DNA of 64,000 bases from Rhodococcus wratislaviensis (lineage in GTDB: Bacteria > Actinomycetota > Actinomycetes > Mycobacteriales > Mycobacteriaceae): NCBI RefSeq assembly GCF_900455735.1, contig NZ_UAUI01000008.1, positions 62,001-126,000 of the forward strand. The letters are read 5' to 3'. Shown here piece after piece: positions 17,511-25,988 of the stretch. The position numbers and the translations under genes were made by a program. A model generated the notes under the pieces. The model ran no database searches. It was not told the DNA's origin and was given only the letters and a program-made list of their open reading frames with translations. Each line of letters begins with the position of its first letter. The first letter of the stretch is position 1.

Positions 17511-18239
17511 GTGAAGTCGAAGAACAATTGGGGTGTCGAGCACGCGGTGTTCGCCGGTGCGACGCTGGCCACCGTCGTCGGGGCCGTCACCGGGCGTAAC
17601 CGGTTGCAGCAGGTCGCGAAACCACTGATCGCGCCCGCGCTCGCCGCCCGTGTGCTGCGGCGGCGCACGGACACGGACCCCGCCGATGTCGCACTACTCC
17701 TCGCCGGTCTCACTGCCGCGACCGTGGGCGACGTCTTCATGATCGATCCCGACGACGACGCCCGCCTCGTGCGTGGCGCGTCCTCGTTCGCCGTCATGCA
17801 GGTCGGCTATTCCGCGCTGTTGCTGCGCCGGGGCGCCCGGCCCACCGCGCCCGCATTGCTTCCCCGGCTCGCCGGCTGGGCAGGCGCGGCGGCACTGCTC
17901 CGCAGCCGGGCGAAGGAGGTCGCCACACCGTTGACCGCGTACGGGTCGCTGCTCGGCACCACGTCGACCCTGTCGGCCGATCCGTCCCTCGCGCCCGGTG
18001 CGGACGTCGTCGCGAATGTGGCTGTGCCGGGAACCGACCGGCGTAGCTGGCTCGGCGCGGGCGGGATGCTGTTCACCGCGTCCGACGGACTGATCGTGTT
18101 GCGGCGCTTGTTCATCCGGGGCGAACGGGGGCGGGCCGGCGCCGAAGGCGTGATCCTCGCCAGCTACGCGGCAGCCCAGTTGCTGCTCGTCGAGGGGATG
18201 CTCGCGCTCGGGCGTCGCCGGGTCACGGGCAGAGCATGA
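17511..18239 (+). CDS. lysoplasmalogenase-like membrane protein (YhhN family)
   Basis: A 242-residue multi-pass membrane protein. Helices rich in Leu/Ala alternate with conserved family segments: KPLIAPALAARVL near residue 40, LAGLTAATVGDVFMI near 65, and LGAGGMLFTASDGLIVLRRL near 185, matching the KP, GD and SD residues of YhhN/TMEM86. The family hydrolyses the vinyl ether of lysoplasmalogens in animals; the bacterial role is uncertain. GTG 17511 follows GGAGGAAGAC. The 3' end overlaps the next convergent gene by 17 bases. Confidence 0.78.
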   Translation: MKSKNNWGVEHAVFAGATLATVVGAVTGRNRLQQVAKPLIAPALAARVLRRRTDTDPADVALLLAGLTAATVGDVFMIDPDDDARLVRGASSFAVMQVGYSALLLRRGARPTAPALLPRLAGWAGAAALLRSRAKEVATPLTAYGSLLGTTSTLSADPSLAPGADVVANVAVPGTDRRSWLGAGGMLFTASDGLIVLRRLFIRGERGRAGAEGVILASYAAAQLLLVEGMLALGRRRVTGRA

Positions 18240-18669
18240 TGTGGTCCCGGTCCTGCGGGTCCACGAGGACGGTGATCGTCTCGCCGGGCACGAAGCGGGT
18301 CGCGTTCTCCCGCCGCACCTCGTAGACGACACGTCCGGCGTAACTCTCGGAACCGGGCACGGTCAGCCGGAGGTCCAGTTCGGTGAGTTCGCCGTTGTCG
18401 GGAGTGCGGCGAAGCGGAGTGACGTGCTCGATGCGGGCCCAGCCCTCGAGTCCGTGCCGTTCGAGCTGGCGGTCGGCGCGGCTGGGCCGTTCGGCCGCCA
18501 TCATCCCGAATCCCAGCGCCGAACCGAAGGCGGCGACCAATCCCATGATCTGGTACGGGATGGTGGCCGGAGGGGTGTGTTCGATCAACCATCCCAGCCA
18601 GACGGCGAGGACGATGACGTAGCCAACCGTGACGAAGCAGACCGTCCGCAGAATGCGCTGATGATTCAT
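18223..18669 (-). CDS. two-helix membrane protein of unknown function
   Basis: A 148-residue protein with two N-terminal transmembrane helices (about residues 7-29 and 38-57) and a soluble C-terminal beta-rich domain. The phrases LERHGLEGWARIEHVTPLRRT and VPGETITVLVDPQDRDHIML resemble DUF3592-like domains found in actinobacterial membrane proteins. ATG 18669 has GGAGG 7 bases upstream. No function can be inferred from the neighbours. Confidence 0.7.
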   Translation of the reverse strand: MNHQRILRTVCFVTVGYVIVLAVWLGWLIEHTPPATIPYQIMGLVAAFGSALGFGMMAAERPSRADRQLERHGLEGWARIEHVTPLRRTPDNGELTELDLRLTVPGSESYAGRVVYEVRRENATRFVPGETITVLVDPQDRDHIMLCP

Positions 18670-18783
18670 CGATAGCCTCCACCTCCAGGTTAGCCCGTCC
18701 CGGCCTCTCCGAGGCGGCCCCACCGCCGCACTGCCGTTAGAGTGCAGTGTCGGCAGCAGGTAAGCGTGTGTGGAGGTGGCCGT

Positions 18784-19383
18784 ATGGCGTGGCGTCGGGT
18801 GTCGTTGGTGTGTCTGAGCATTGGCTCGGCCATGATGCTCGCAGGGTGTGGTGGGTCCTCGGACGCGGTGGCTCCGCCGCCGTCCACGACGACGACCGCG
18901 GCTCCTGTGACCACCACCACGACCACGGTTCCGCCGACGACCACCACCACGACGATTGCGCCGCCGGCCACGACGACGGAAGCGCCGACCACGACGCTCG
19001 TCGACGTCCCCTACGAGCACAACGAGTCGTACTTCTTCACGTCCCCGGACGGTGGGTTCCAGTGCGGCATCATCAAGCTGCCGAACCGCACCGAGGCCGG
19101 ATGCCAGGGGTCGACGAGCCCGGTGCCGCCGCGCCCGGCCGACTGCATGGTCGACTGGGGTCACGGCATCCGCGTCGAGAACGACGGCGAGGCGTCGTTC
19201 ATGTGCGCCGGTGGCCTCGTCTACACGTCGGGCGGCGACGAACCGGACGCGGCCCTGCCCGCCGGGGCGAAGCTGGCGAAGCTCGGTTACACGTGCAGCA
19301 CCACGGCCACGGCCGTCACGTGCACCAACGACGAGACGTCGCACGGTTTCACCGTCGCTCCCGATTCGAACAAGACGTTCTGA
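18784..19383 (+). CDS. lipoprotein with Thr-rich linker
   Basis: A 199-residue predicted lipoprotein. The signal peptide ends in the lipobox LAGC, with Cys at about residue 20, so it should be anchored on the outer face of the membrane. A Thr/Pro-rich spacer (about residues 32-75) extends through the cell wall. The C-terminal domain (80-199) has six cysteines, in FQCGI, AGCQG, DCMVD, FMCAG, YTCST and VTCTN, likely forming disulfides. Function unknown. Start ATG 18784 follows GGAGG. The next gene begins 5 bases after its stop. Confidence 0.8.
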   Translation: MAWRRVSLVCLSIGSAMMLAGCGGSSDAVAPPPSTTTTAAPVTTTTTTVPPTTTTTTIAPPATTTEAPTTTLVDVPYEHNESYFFTSPDGGFQCGIIKLPNRTEAGCQGSTSPVPPRPADCMVDWGHGIRVENDGEASFMCAGGLVYTSGGDEPDAALPAGAKLAKLGYTCSTTATAVTCTNDETSHGFTVAPDSNKTF

Positions 19384-19387
19384 CGTC

Positions 19388-20080
19388 GTGAGTGGAGTCG
19401 AGACCGGCCCGGTGGAGGTCGAAGTCGCCGAGGCGGGTCCCACCGAATGGGGGGACAACCCGAACGGCGTCGGCCCGTGGACCGAGGAGCACGACACCCC
19501 GGTCCCTGCCGACCCGCGTTACGACCCCGAACTGCTGGCCGGCGGCGATCGCCGCAACGTGGTCGACGCCTACCGGTACTGGACGCGGGAGGCGATCGTC
19601 GCGGACATCGACAGTCGTCGCCACCCGCTCCACGTGGCCATCGAGAACTTCGGCCACGACGCCAACATCGGAACCGTGGTGCGCACCGCCAACGCATTCG
19701 CCGCCGCCGCAGTCCACATCGTGGGACGGCGGCGCTGGAACCGGCGCGGGGCCATGGTCACCGATCGGTACCAGCACGTCCTCCACCACTCGGACGTCGA
19801 CGGCCTCGTCGAGTTCGCACGTGAGCGGGATCTCACCATCGTGGCCGTCGACAACACGCCCGGATCCGTCCCGCTCGAGACGGCCAGTCTGCCCCGCGAC
19901 TGCGTGCTCCTGTTCGGTCAGGAGGGGCCGGGAGTCACGGACCAGGCGAAAGAGGTTGCGGCGATGACGGTGTCGATCGCCCAGTTCGGTTCCACCCGCA
20001 GCATCAACGCGGGCGTCGCCGCGGGAATCGCCATGCATGCGTGGGTTCGTCAGCACGCCGACCTCGGCCGTGCCTGGTAG
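19388..20080 (+). CDS. TrmH/SpoU family RNA methyltransferase
   Basis: A 230-residue SPOUT-class methyltransferase that would methylate a ribose 2'-OH in tRNA or rRNA using S-adenosylmethionine. The family motifs are visible: motif 1 ENFGHDANIGTVVRTANAF near residue 87, motif 2 VLLFGQEGPGV near 175, and motif 3 SINAGVAAGIAMHAW near 205, which form the trefoil-knot cofactor site. The GTG start is 5 bases after the lipoprotein stop. It matches M. tuberculosis Rv0380c in the same relative position. The target nucleotide is not known. Confidence 0.87.
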   Translation: MSGVETGPVEVEVAEAGPTEWGDNPNGVGPWTEEHDTPVPADPRYDPELLAGGDRRNVVDAYRYWTREAIVADIDSRRHPLHVAIENFGHDANIGTVVRTANAFAAAAVHIVGRRRWNRRGAMVTDRYQHVLHHSDVDGLVEFARERDLTIVAVDNTPGSVPLETASLPRDCVLLFGQEGPGVTDQAKEVAAMTVSIAQFGSTRSINAGVAAGIAMHAWVRQHADLGRAW

Positions 20081-20114
20081 CGGAACCCCCGGGGAATAGG
20101 CAAGATCAACTCTT

Positions 20115-21233
20115 ATGCAGGACTCGTGGTCGGCGCGCGCGGACGCCGCTGAAGAAGCGGTGGTGAGCAGGCACCTTCGCCGGCTGTGGGCGCTCCCGGG
20201 CACCACCCTGGGCGTCGTCGCCTGGCCGGCGGTGCGACGCGAGCGGCTGTTCCTCAGCTGGCACTACTGGTGGCAGGCCCACCTGCTCGACTGCGCCGTG
20301 GACGCGCTCGAACGGGACCCCACGCCGCGGCGTCGCCGTCGCATCGTGAAACTGGCGCGCAGCCACCGTCTGCGGAACCTGTCGGGCTGGACCAACAACT
20401 ATTACGACGACATGGCCTGGCTGGGGATCGCCCTCGAGCGTGCCCAGCGAATGCACTTCATAGACAACAGAAGTGCGGTGCAGGCGCTCGAATCCCAGTT
20501 GTTCGACGCCTGGGCGCCCGAGGCCGGGGGCGGCATCCCGTGGCGGAAGGGCTCGAACTTCTACAACGCACCGGCCAACGGACCCGCCGGGATCATGCTG
20601 GCCCGCACCGGAAAGCTGTGGCGCGCCCAGGCCACGGCCGACTGGATCGACGACACGCTGCGGGACGTGCACACCAACCTGATCGTCGACGGCATCCATC
20701 CGGGCGGCGAAATCGAAAGGAACGTCTACTCGTATTGTCAGGGCGTCGTGCTCGGCCTCGAAACCGAACTCGCCGTGCGCCTCGGTTCGCCGCGGCACCG
20801 CAACCGGACCCATCGGCTGGTCGACGCCATCGACGAGCATCTCGCACCCCACGGCGTCATCGACGGCGGCGGTGGGGGAGACGGGGGCCTGTTCAACGGG
20901 ATCCTCGCGCGGTATCTGGCGCTGACCGCGGTGATGCTGCCGTGGGAATCGCCCGCCGACATCCGGGCACGGGAGATCGCCGCCCAGCTCGTGCTGACCT
21001 CCGCGGAATCGGCCTGGGAGAACCGGCTGCAGATCGAGGGGCAGCCGCTGTTCGGCCACGATTGGACCACGCAGGCGCAGCTACCGGGGCTGGGCGGGGG
21101 AATCGCCACGTTCACCGGGGGCACCGTGCGGTCGTCGGGGATACCGGAACGCGACATGTCCGTCCAGCTCGGCGGCTGGATGCTGATGGAGGCCGCGCAC
21201 ATGGTCTCCGCGGCGGGATATCCGCGACGATAG
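20115..21233 (+). CDS. glycoside hydrolase family 76-like protein
   Basis: A 372-residue (alpha/alpha)6-barrel protein resembling GH76 alpha-1,6-mannanases. The catalytic Asp-Asp pair of this family is visible in NNYYDDMAWLGIAL near residue 95. Further family segments are YNAPANGPAGIMLAR and SYCQGVVLGLE. No signal peptide or lipobox is seen, so it appears cytoplasmic, unlike fungal secreted members. M. tuberculosis Rv0365c is the likely equivalent. A role with mannan-type glycans such as lipomannan is inference. Confidence 0.82.
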   Translation: MQDSWSARADAAEEAVVSRHLRRLWALPGTTLGVVAWPAVRRERLFLSWHYWWQAHLLDCAVDALERDPTPRRRRRIVKLARSHRLRNLSGWTNNYYDDMAWLGIALERAQRMHFIDNRSAVQALESQLFDAWAPEAGGGIPWRKGSNFYNAPANGPAGIMLARTGKLWRAQATADWIDDTLRDVHTNLIVDGIHPGGEIERNVYSYCQGVVLGLETELAVRLGSPRHRNRTHRLVDAIDEHLAPHGVIDGGGGGDGGLFNGILARYLALTAVMLPWESPADIRAREIAAQLVLTSAESAWENRLQIEGQPLFGHDWTTQAQLPGLGGGIATFTGGTVRSSGIPERDMSVQLGGWMLMEAAHMVSAAGYPRR

Positions 21234-21294
21234 GTTCGAATCACGCGAAACTTAACCGTGTCGCCCCCGATTCGGCGCTGCTAGACAGATCGTT

Positions 21295-22650
21295 ATGTCA
21301 GATCAACAGCGGCAGCTGAGTCTCAACGCGTTCATCTACCCGGCCGGGCACCACGAGTCGGCGTGGCGCCACCCGCTCACGACGCCCGAGCGGCTGTACG
21401 ACGTCTCCTACTTCCAGGACATCGCGCGGACCGCGGAGGCGGCGAAGCTGGACGCGATCTTCTTCGCCGACGGCCCGGCCCTGCGCAGCGACGTCGAGCA
21501 CGGCGCCGCCGGAGCACTCGAACCCATCACGCTGCTGACCGCCATCGCGACCGCCACCGAACGGATCGGCCTGATCGCGACCGCGTCCACGACATACTTC
21601 GAGCCCTACAATCTGGCGCGGCTGTTCGCGTCCCTCGACCACATCTCCCACGGCCGGGCCGGCTGGAACATCGTGACCACCGGAACCGACCTGGCGGCCG
21701 CCAACTTCGGACTGGCCGGCCACCCCGACCACGCCGACCGCTACGCGCGGGCGCGGGAGTTCGTCGACGCGACCGTCAAGCTGTGGGACAGCTGGGAAGA
21801 CGACGCCATCCTGATCGACAAGGCCGCGGGCATCTATGCGGACCCGTCGAAGATCCACGAAATCAATTACGTGGGGCGCCACCTGCGGGTGCGGGGACCG
21901 TTCAATGCGCCACGCTCCCCGCAGGGACACCCGGTGCTGGTGCAGGCGGGTGCGTCCAACGAGGGTCGCGCGTTCGCGGGCCAGTACGCCGAGGCCATCT
22001 TCACCGCGCACCAGCGGCTGTCCGACGGGCAGGCGTTCTACGCGGACGTCAAGCAGCGCGCGACGCAGTACGGTCGCAACGCGGAGCACGTGAAGATTCT
22101 TCCCGGCATCAGCCCGTTCCTCGGCAACACCGAGGCCGAGGCCCGCGACCTGGAACGGGAGTTCAACGAACTCACGTCGCCCGAGTACGGGCTCGCCCAG
22201 CTCGAGAGCCTCACGGGCTCGAGCGTGCGGCACCTCGAACTCGACGCCCCCGTGCCCGCCGGACTGTTCGGGGACGCCGGCGACGTCACGGACAACCAGC
22301 AGAGTCGCCTGCAGGTGATCGCCGGGATCGTCGAGCGGGAGAACCCGACCCTGCGCGGATTGCTGCACCGTCTCGCCGGTGCGCGCGGGCACCGGGTGGT
22401 CGTCGGGACGCCGGTGCAGGTGGCAGACACCATCGAGGAATGGTTCACGCAGGGTGCGGCGGACGGGTTCAACGTCATGCCGCCGTACTACCCGGGCGGT
22501 CTCGAGGTGTTCGCGGAGAAGGTGGTCCCGATCCTGCAGGAGCGCGGACTGTTCCGCACCGAGTACTCGGGCACCACCCTGCGCGACCACTTCGGTTTGC
22601 CCCGCCCCGAGAGCCAGTACGCGGACACGTCCGGCGCCGTCGCCCTGTAG
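21295..22650 (+). CDS. flavin-dependent monooxygenase, NtaA/SnaA/DszA family
   Basis: A 451-residue luciferase-like FMNH2-dependent monooxygenase. Length and motifs fit the nitrilotriacetate/dibenzothiophene-sulfone group: an N-terminal QLSLNAFIYPAGHHESAWRHP, the FEPYNLARLFASLDHISHGRAGWNIVTT core near residue 105, and GHPVLVQAGASNEGRAFA near residue 215. These enzymes need a separate flavin reductase, which is not adjacent. The substrate is unknown; sulfur or nitrogen heterocycles and aminocarboxylates are typical. ATG 21295. Confidence 0.88.
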   Translation: MSDQQRQLSLNAFIYPAGHHESAWRHPLTTPERLYDVSYFQDIARTAEAAKLDAIFFADGPALRSDVEHGAAGALEPITLLTAIATATERIGLIATASTTYFEPYNLARLFASLDHISHGRAGWNIVTTGTDLAAANFGLAGHPDHADRYARAREFVDATVKLWDSWEDDAILIDKAAGIYADPSKIHEINYVGRHLRVRGPFNAPRSPQGHPVLVQAGASNEGRAFAGQYAEAIFTAHQRLSDGQAFYADVKQRATQYGRNAEHVKILPGISPFLGNTEAEARDLEREFNELTSPEYGLAQLESLTGSSVRHLELDAPVPAGLFGDAGDVTDNQQSRLQVIAGIVERENPTLRGLLHRLAGARGHRVVVGTPVQVADTIEEWFTQGAADGFNVMPPYYPGGLEVFAEKVVPILQERGLFRTEYSGTTLRDHFGLPRPESQYADTSGAVAL

Positions 22651-22689
22651 GCGCGCGCCGGCTTCTGCTCGCGTGGGCTTCTGCTCGCG

Positions 22690-22736
22690 CCCGATGTCGC
22701 ATCCGTTCGGTTCGAGTGGACGGATGTGACATCGGG
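22690..22736. repeat. 47-nt palindromic element, copy 1
   Basis: CCCGATGTCGCATCCG at the left pairs with CGGATGTGACATCGGG at the right, with one G-T pair and a 15-base centre. The reverse complement shares the ends, a TCGAACCGA centre and the exact 47-nt length with the element at 39705. It lies 40 bases after a stop codon and overlaps the apparent start of the truncated CobW-like ORF. Confidence 0.65.
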
Positions 22737-23271
22737 AGCCCACGGCTTCCACCCCACCGCGACGCTCCTGCGGACCACGCGCGGCGTCGTGGATCCCGGC
22801 GAGGTTCTCGGGGCGGGCCTGTACAACCCGGAGTCCGCGGCCGCGTTGCCCGGCTGGGCCGAGGAACTGGCCGGGGGCCACACCCCGGAGACCGAAGAGT
22901 ACGGCATCCGCAGCGTCACCTACCGGGCGTCGCGTCCGTTCCACCCGGCCCGGCTCGAGCGGGCGCTGGGACGGTTCACCGGCCTGCTCCGGAGCAAGGG
23001 TTTCTGCTGGATCGCGAGCCGCCCCGACCTCGCCGCCGTGTGGTCGCAGGCCGGTCCGAACCTGGTGATCGAGCCGGCCCAGCTGTGGGCGTCCGCCGAC
23101 GAGACACCGGGGCAGGAGATCGTGTTCATCGGGGTCCGCCTCGACCTCGACGGTCCGCGTCGCATCCTCGACCCGGCGTTGCTCACCGACGACGAGCTGG
23201 CGTCAGGACCGGATGTGTGGGTTCGCTTCGACGACCCGCTGCCCGCGTGGGATGCGGTGCATCGGCACTAG
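22726..23271 (+). pseudogene. CobW-family C-terminal fragment (GTPase domain missing)
   Basis: The 181-residue frame consists only of the C-terminal region of CobW/ZigA-type metallochaperones: VDPGEVLGAGLYNPESAA, the TPETEEYGIRSVTYRASRPFHPARL core, and the GFCWIASRP segment. The roughly 200-residue N-terminal P-loop GTPase with GxxxxGKT and the zinc-binding CxxC is absent, and no such sequence lies upstream, where the monooxygenase gene ends 75 bases earlier. The only plausible start, GTG 22726, lies inside a 47-nt palindromic element. It is probably a remnant, though a stand-alone domain cannot be excluded. Confidence 0.65.
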
Positions 23272-23933
23272 TCGAGGACTTCTTCGACCGCCACTTCTTC
23301 GGGCGGCCGCGCCATCTCCTGCCGGTAGTGCCACACCCCGAGCACGGTGCCGATCACCAGCAGCGCGACCATCCCGGCGAGCACGGCCGGCATCAGCCAC
23401 GACACCCGGTCCAGGAACGAGCCGAAGTAGAAGCCGATGAGCAGCAGGACGGGGGCCCAGAAGATTGCTCCGATGGTGCTCGCGATCGTGTACTTGGTGT
23501 GGTTCATCTTGGCCGCACCGGCGACGAGCGGGCACAGGGTGCGGACCCACGGAATCCAACGGGCGATGAGCACCGCCCAGAAGCCGTGCTTCTCCAACAG
23601 GACGTTGACCTTGTGGAGGTTGGTGTAGTTGAGATATTTTCCGCCCTTGCGGGCAAGGATGCGGTTGCCGGTGCGGTGACCGATGACGTAGCCCACCTGA
23701 TTTCCGCAGATGGCGGCGATCATCGCGCCGACCGACAACGCCCACACGTGGCCGGAGCCCGACGCATGGTTGGCCAGCACGATTCCGGCGGTGATCAGCA
23801 TCGAGTCGCCGGGCAGGAACAGGCCGAGGATCACCGCGCACTCGATGAACACGAACGCGAGGACGACGACCCAGACCAGCGCTGGGCCGGCCGAGACGAG
23901 AGGCCCGAAGCTGCCTGCTGCCGTGGTGACCAT
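23268..23933 (-). CDS. DedA family membrane protein
   Basis: A 221-residue DedA/SNARE-associated family protein, probably a flippase for undecaprenyl phosphate or phospholipid. The family motifs are FLPGDSMLITAG near residue 40 and the G..FG-like EKHGFWAVLIARWIPWVRTLCPLVAGAAKM segment near 113-142, including the conserved Arg residues, with several transmembrane helices. It follows a second DedA gene by 25 bases on the same strand. The 3' end overlaps the CobW fragment by 4 bases. Confidence 0.87.
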   Translation of the reverse strand: MVTTAAGSFGPLVSAGPALVWVVVLAFVFIECAVILGLFLPGDSMLITAGIVLANHASGSGHVWALSVGAMIAAICGNQVGYVIGHRTGNRILARKGGKYLNYTNLHKVNVLLEKHGFWAVLIARWIPWVRTLCPLVAGAAKMNHTKYTIASTIGAIFWAPVLLLIGFYFGSFLDRVSWLMPAVLAGMVALLVIGTVLGVWHYRQEMARPPEEVAVEEVLD

Positions 23934-23958
23934 CGTCAGTGCGCTACCCCGATCGGTT

Positions 23959-24690
23959 TCAGGAGGTGGGATCGGTGGGGGTGGTGACGGGCTGCGCGTC
24001 CTCGGCCGGGGCGCCGTCGTTCTGGCGGGACTTCAGGATGCGCTTGCCCACCTCGACGATGATCGGCAGGACGGAGACGAAGACGATCAGCAGGAAGATG
24101 ACGTCGACGTTGTCGCGGATGAACTCGATCTGACCGAGCAGGTAGCCGAGCAGTGTGACGCCGGCGCCCCACAGGATGCCGCCCACGATGTTGTACGTGA
24201 GGAACAGCGAGTACTTCATCCGCGACGCACCCGCGACGACCGGCGCGAACGTGCGCACGATCGGGACGAAGCGGGCCAGGATGATGGTGATCGGGCCGTG
24301 CTTCTCGAAGAAGGCGTGCGACTCGTCGATGTACTTCTTCTTGAAGAAGCGCGCGTCGTCGGATTTGAACAGGGCGGTCCCGCCCTTGATGCCGATGAAG
24401 TAGCCGACCTGGTCGCCGAGGATCGCGGCGATCGGGATCAGAACCAGGAGCACCCAGAGGGGAGCGAACGGTTCGATCTCCGTCGACTTCGACGCTGCGA
24501 TGAGTCCCGCCGTGAAGAGGAGCGAGTCGCCGGGGAGCAGGGGGAACAGCAAACCGGACTCGATGAAGACGACCAGGAGAAGTCCGACGAGCACCCAGGT
24601 GCCGAAGGAGTTGAGGAGGTTCACGGGGTCGAGGAACCCCGGCAACAACGCGAGGTTGGTCACGGAATCCGATGCTGCCTGCACAATCAC
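23959..24690 (-). CDS. DedA family membrane protein (second copy)
   Basis: A 243-residue paralogue of the neighbour. LLPGDSLLFTAGLIA near residue 54, EKHGPITIILARFVPIVRTFAPVVAGASRM near 130 and several membrane helices define the family. The C-terminus carries a charged tail. M. tuberculosis Rv0364 occupies the same position beside fba, so one of the two copies is the backbone orthologue. The start is uncertain: GTG 24690 follows GAGG, and GTG 24684 is also possible. Confidence 0.85.
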   Translation of the reverse strand: MIVQAASDSVTNLALLPGFLDPVNLLNSFGTWVLVGLLLVVFIESGLLFPLLPGDSLLFTAGLIAASKSTEIEPFAPLWVLLVLIPIAAILGDQVGYFIGIKGGTALFKSDDARFFKKKYIDESHAFFEKHGPITIILARFVPIVRTFAPVVAGASRMKYSLFLTYNIVGGILWGAGVTLLGYLLGQIEFIRDNVDVIFLLIVFVSVLPIIVEVGKRILKSRQNDGAPAEDAQPVTTPTDPTS

Positions 24691-24894
24691 GGCCCTCAGC
24701 GTACCGGCGTATTCCCCGACTGTCGGAATACTGCAGGTCATGGTGTTTCCGCCGGGGCGGGGAAGGGTCGAATCGAGGTGCCACGACAGCCACCGGGAGA
24801 CGTACGCTACCGGTATTGCCATACTGCTAGGACCACATCGCGCGCTGCGCTGATCGCGCGCGCCGAAATCGACTCTTTATGGAGGACTGCCGCC

Positions 24895-25929
24895 GTGCCA
24901 ATCGCGACTCCCGAGGTCTACGCCGAGATGCTTGGTCGGGCCAAGGAGCACTCCTTTGCCTTCCCCGCCATCAACTGCACTTCTTCCGAAACCATCAACG
25001 CCGCCATCAAGGGCTTCGCGGACGCCGGCAGTGACGGCATCATCCAGTTCTCGACCGGTGGCGCCGAGTTCGGTTCGGGCCTGGGCGTCAAGGACATGGT
25101 GACCGGCGCGGTCGCACTCGCCGAGTTCGCGCACGTGATCGCCGCGAAGTACGACGTCACGATCGCCCTGCACACCGACCACTGCCCCAAGGACAAGCTC
25201 GACACGTTCGTCCGGCCGCTGCTCGAGATCTCGAGGCAGCGCGTCGAGGCCGGCCGCAACCCGCTGTTCCAGTCCCACATGTGGGACGGGTCGGCTGTCC
25301 CGATCGACGAGAACCTGGAGATCGCCAAGGAGCTCCTCGCCAAGGCGAAGGCCGCCAACATCATTCTCGAGGTCGAGATCGGCGTCGTCGGTGGTGAAGA
25401 GGACGGCGTGGAAGCCGAGATCAACGACAAGCTCTACACCTCGCCCGAGGACTTCGAGAAGACCGTCGACGCGCTCGGCACCGGCGAGAACGGCAAGTAC
25501 CTGCTGGCCGCCACGTTCGGCAACGTGCACGGCGTCTACAAGCCGGGCAACGTGAAGCTGCGTCCCGAGGTGCTCGAGACGGGCCAGAAGGTCGCCGCCG
25601 CGAAGCTGGGCCTGTCCGACAGTTCGCAGCCGTTCGACTTCGTCTTCCACGGCGGATCGGGCTCGCTGAAGTCGGAGATCGAGGCTGCGCTGAACTACGG
25701 CGTCGTCAAGATGAACGTCGACACCGACACCCAGTACGCGTTCACCCGCCCGATCGTGGGCCACATGTTCAGCAACTACGACGGCGTCCTGAAGGTCGAC
25801 GGCGAGGTCGGCAACAAGAAGGTCTACGACCCGCGCAGCTACCTGAAGAAGGCCGAGGCCGGCATGGCGGCCCGCGTCATCGAGGCCTGCAACGACCTCA
25901 AGTCCGCGGGACGTTCCGTCTCGGGATAA
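24895..25929 (+). CDS. fba: class II fructose-bisphosphate aldolase
   Basis: A 344-residue zinc-dependent aldolase of glycolysis and gluconeogenesis that cleaves fructose 1,6-bisphosphate. The zinc site is visible in ALHTDHCPKDKL (catalytic Asp and His near residue 95) and in ATFGNVHGVYKPG near 207. VFHGGSGS near 250 and the NVDTDTQYAFTRP segment are the phosphate-binding parts. GTG 24895 has GGAGGA upstream. Orthologue of M. tuberculosis Rv0363c. A strong 40-nt hairpin follows. Confidence 0.96.
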   Translation: MPIATPEVYAEMLGRAKEHSFAFPAINCTSSETINAAIKGFADAGSDGIIQFSTGGAEFGSGLGVKDMVTGAVALAEFAHVIAAKYDVTIALHTDHCPKDKLDTFVRPLLEISRQRVEAGRNPLFQSHMWDGSAVPIDENLEIAKELLAKAKAANIILEVEIGVVGGEEDGVEAEINDKLYTSPEDFEKTVDALGTGENGKYLLAATFGNVHGVYKPGNVKLRPEVLETGQKVAAAKLGLSDSSQPFDFVFHGGSGSLKSEIEAALNYGVVKMNVDTDTQYAFTRPIVGHMFSNYDGVLKVDGEVGNKKVYDPRSYLKKAEAGMAARVIEACNDLKSAGRSVSG

Positions 25930-25942
25930 GCGCTTCGCGCTC

Positions 25943-25982
25943 GTGCGCCTTTCCGGTAGCTGCCGCTACCGGAAAGGCGCAC
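25943..25982. terminator. perfect 40-nt hairpin between fba and the proline-rich membrane gene
   Basis: GTGCGCCTTTCCGGTAGC (25943-25960) pairs perfectly over 18 bp with 25965-25982 around a TGCC loop. It ends 6 bases before the stop of the convergent gene, so it can terminate both. Its total length equals that of the GTGAGT/ACTCAC hairpins, but its arms differ. Confidence 0.8.
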
Positions 25983-25988
25983 AGTCGT

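Noticed and set aside
18880..19000. ACC/ACG trinucleotide repeats suggesting a repeat array or CRISPR
   Set aside because: They encode the Thr-rich linker of a lipoprotein and there are no regular spacers.
21231..21250. tRNA-like T-arm (GGTTCGAATC)
   Set aside because: The flanking bases do not form the T stem and no acceptor, D or anticodon arms can be found.
22651..22725. Possible N-terminal GTPase part of CobW
   Set aside because: Only 75 bases separate the fragment from the previous stop, with no P-loop codons in any frame.
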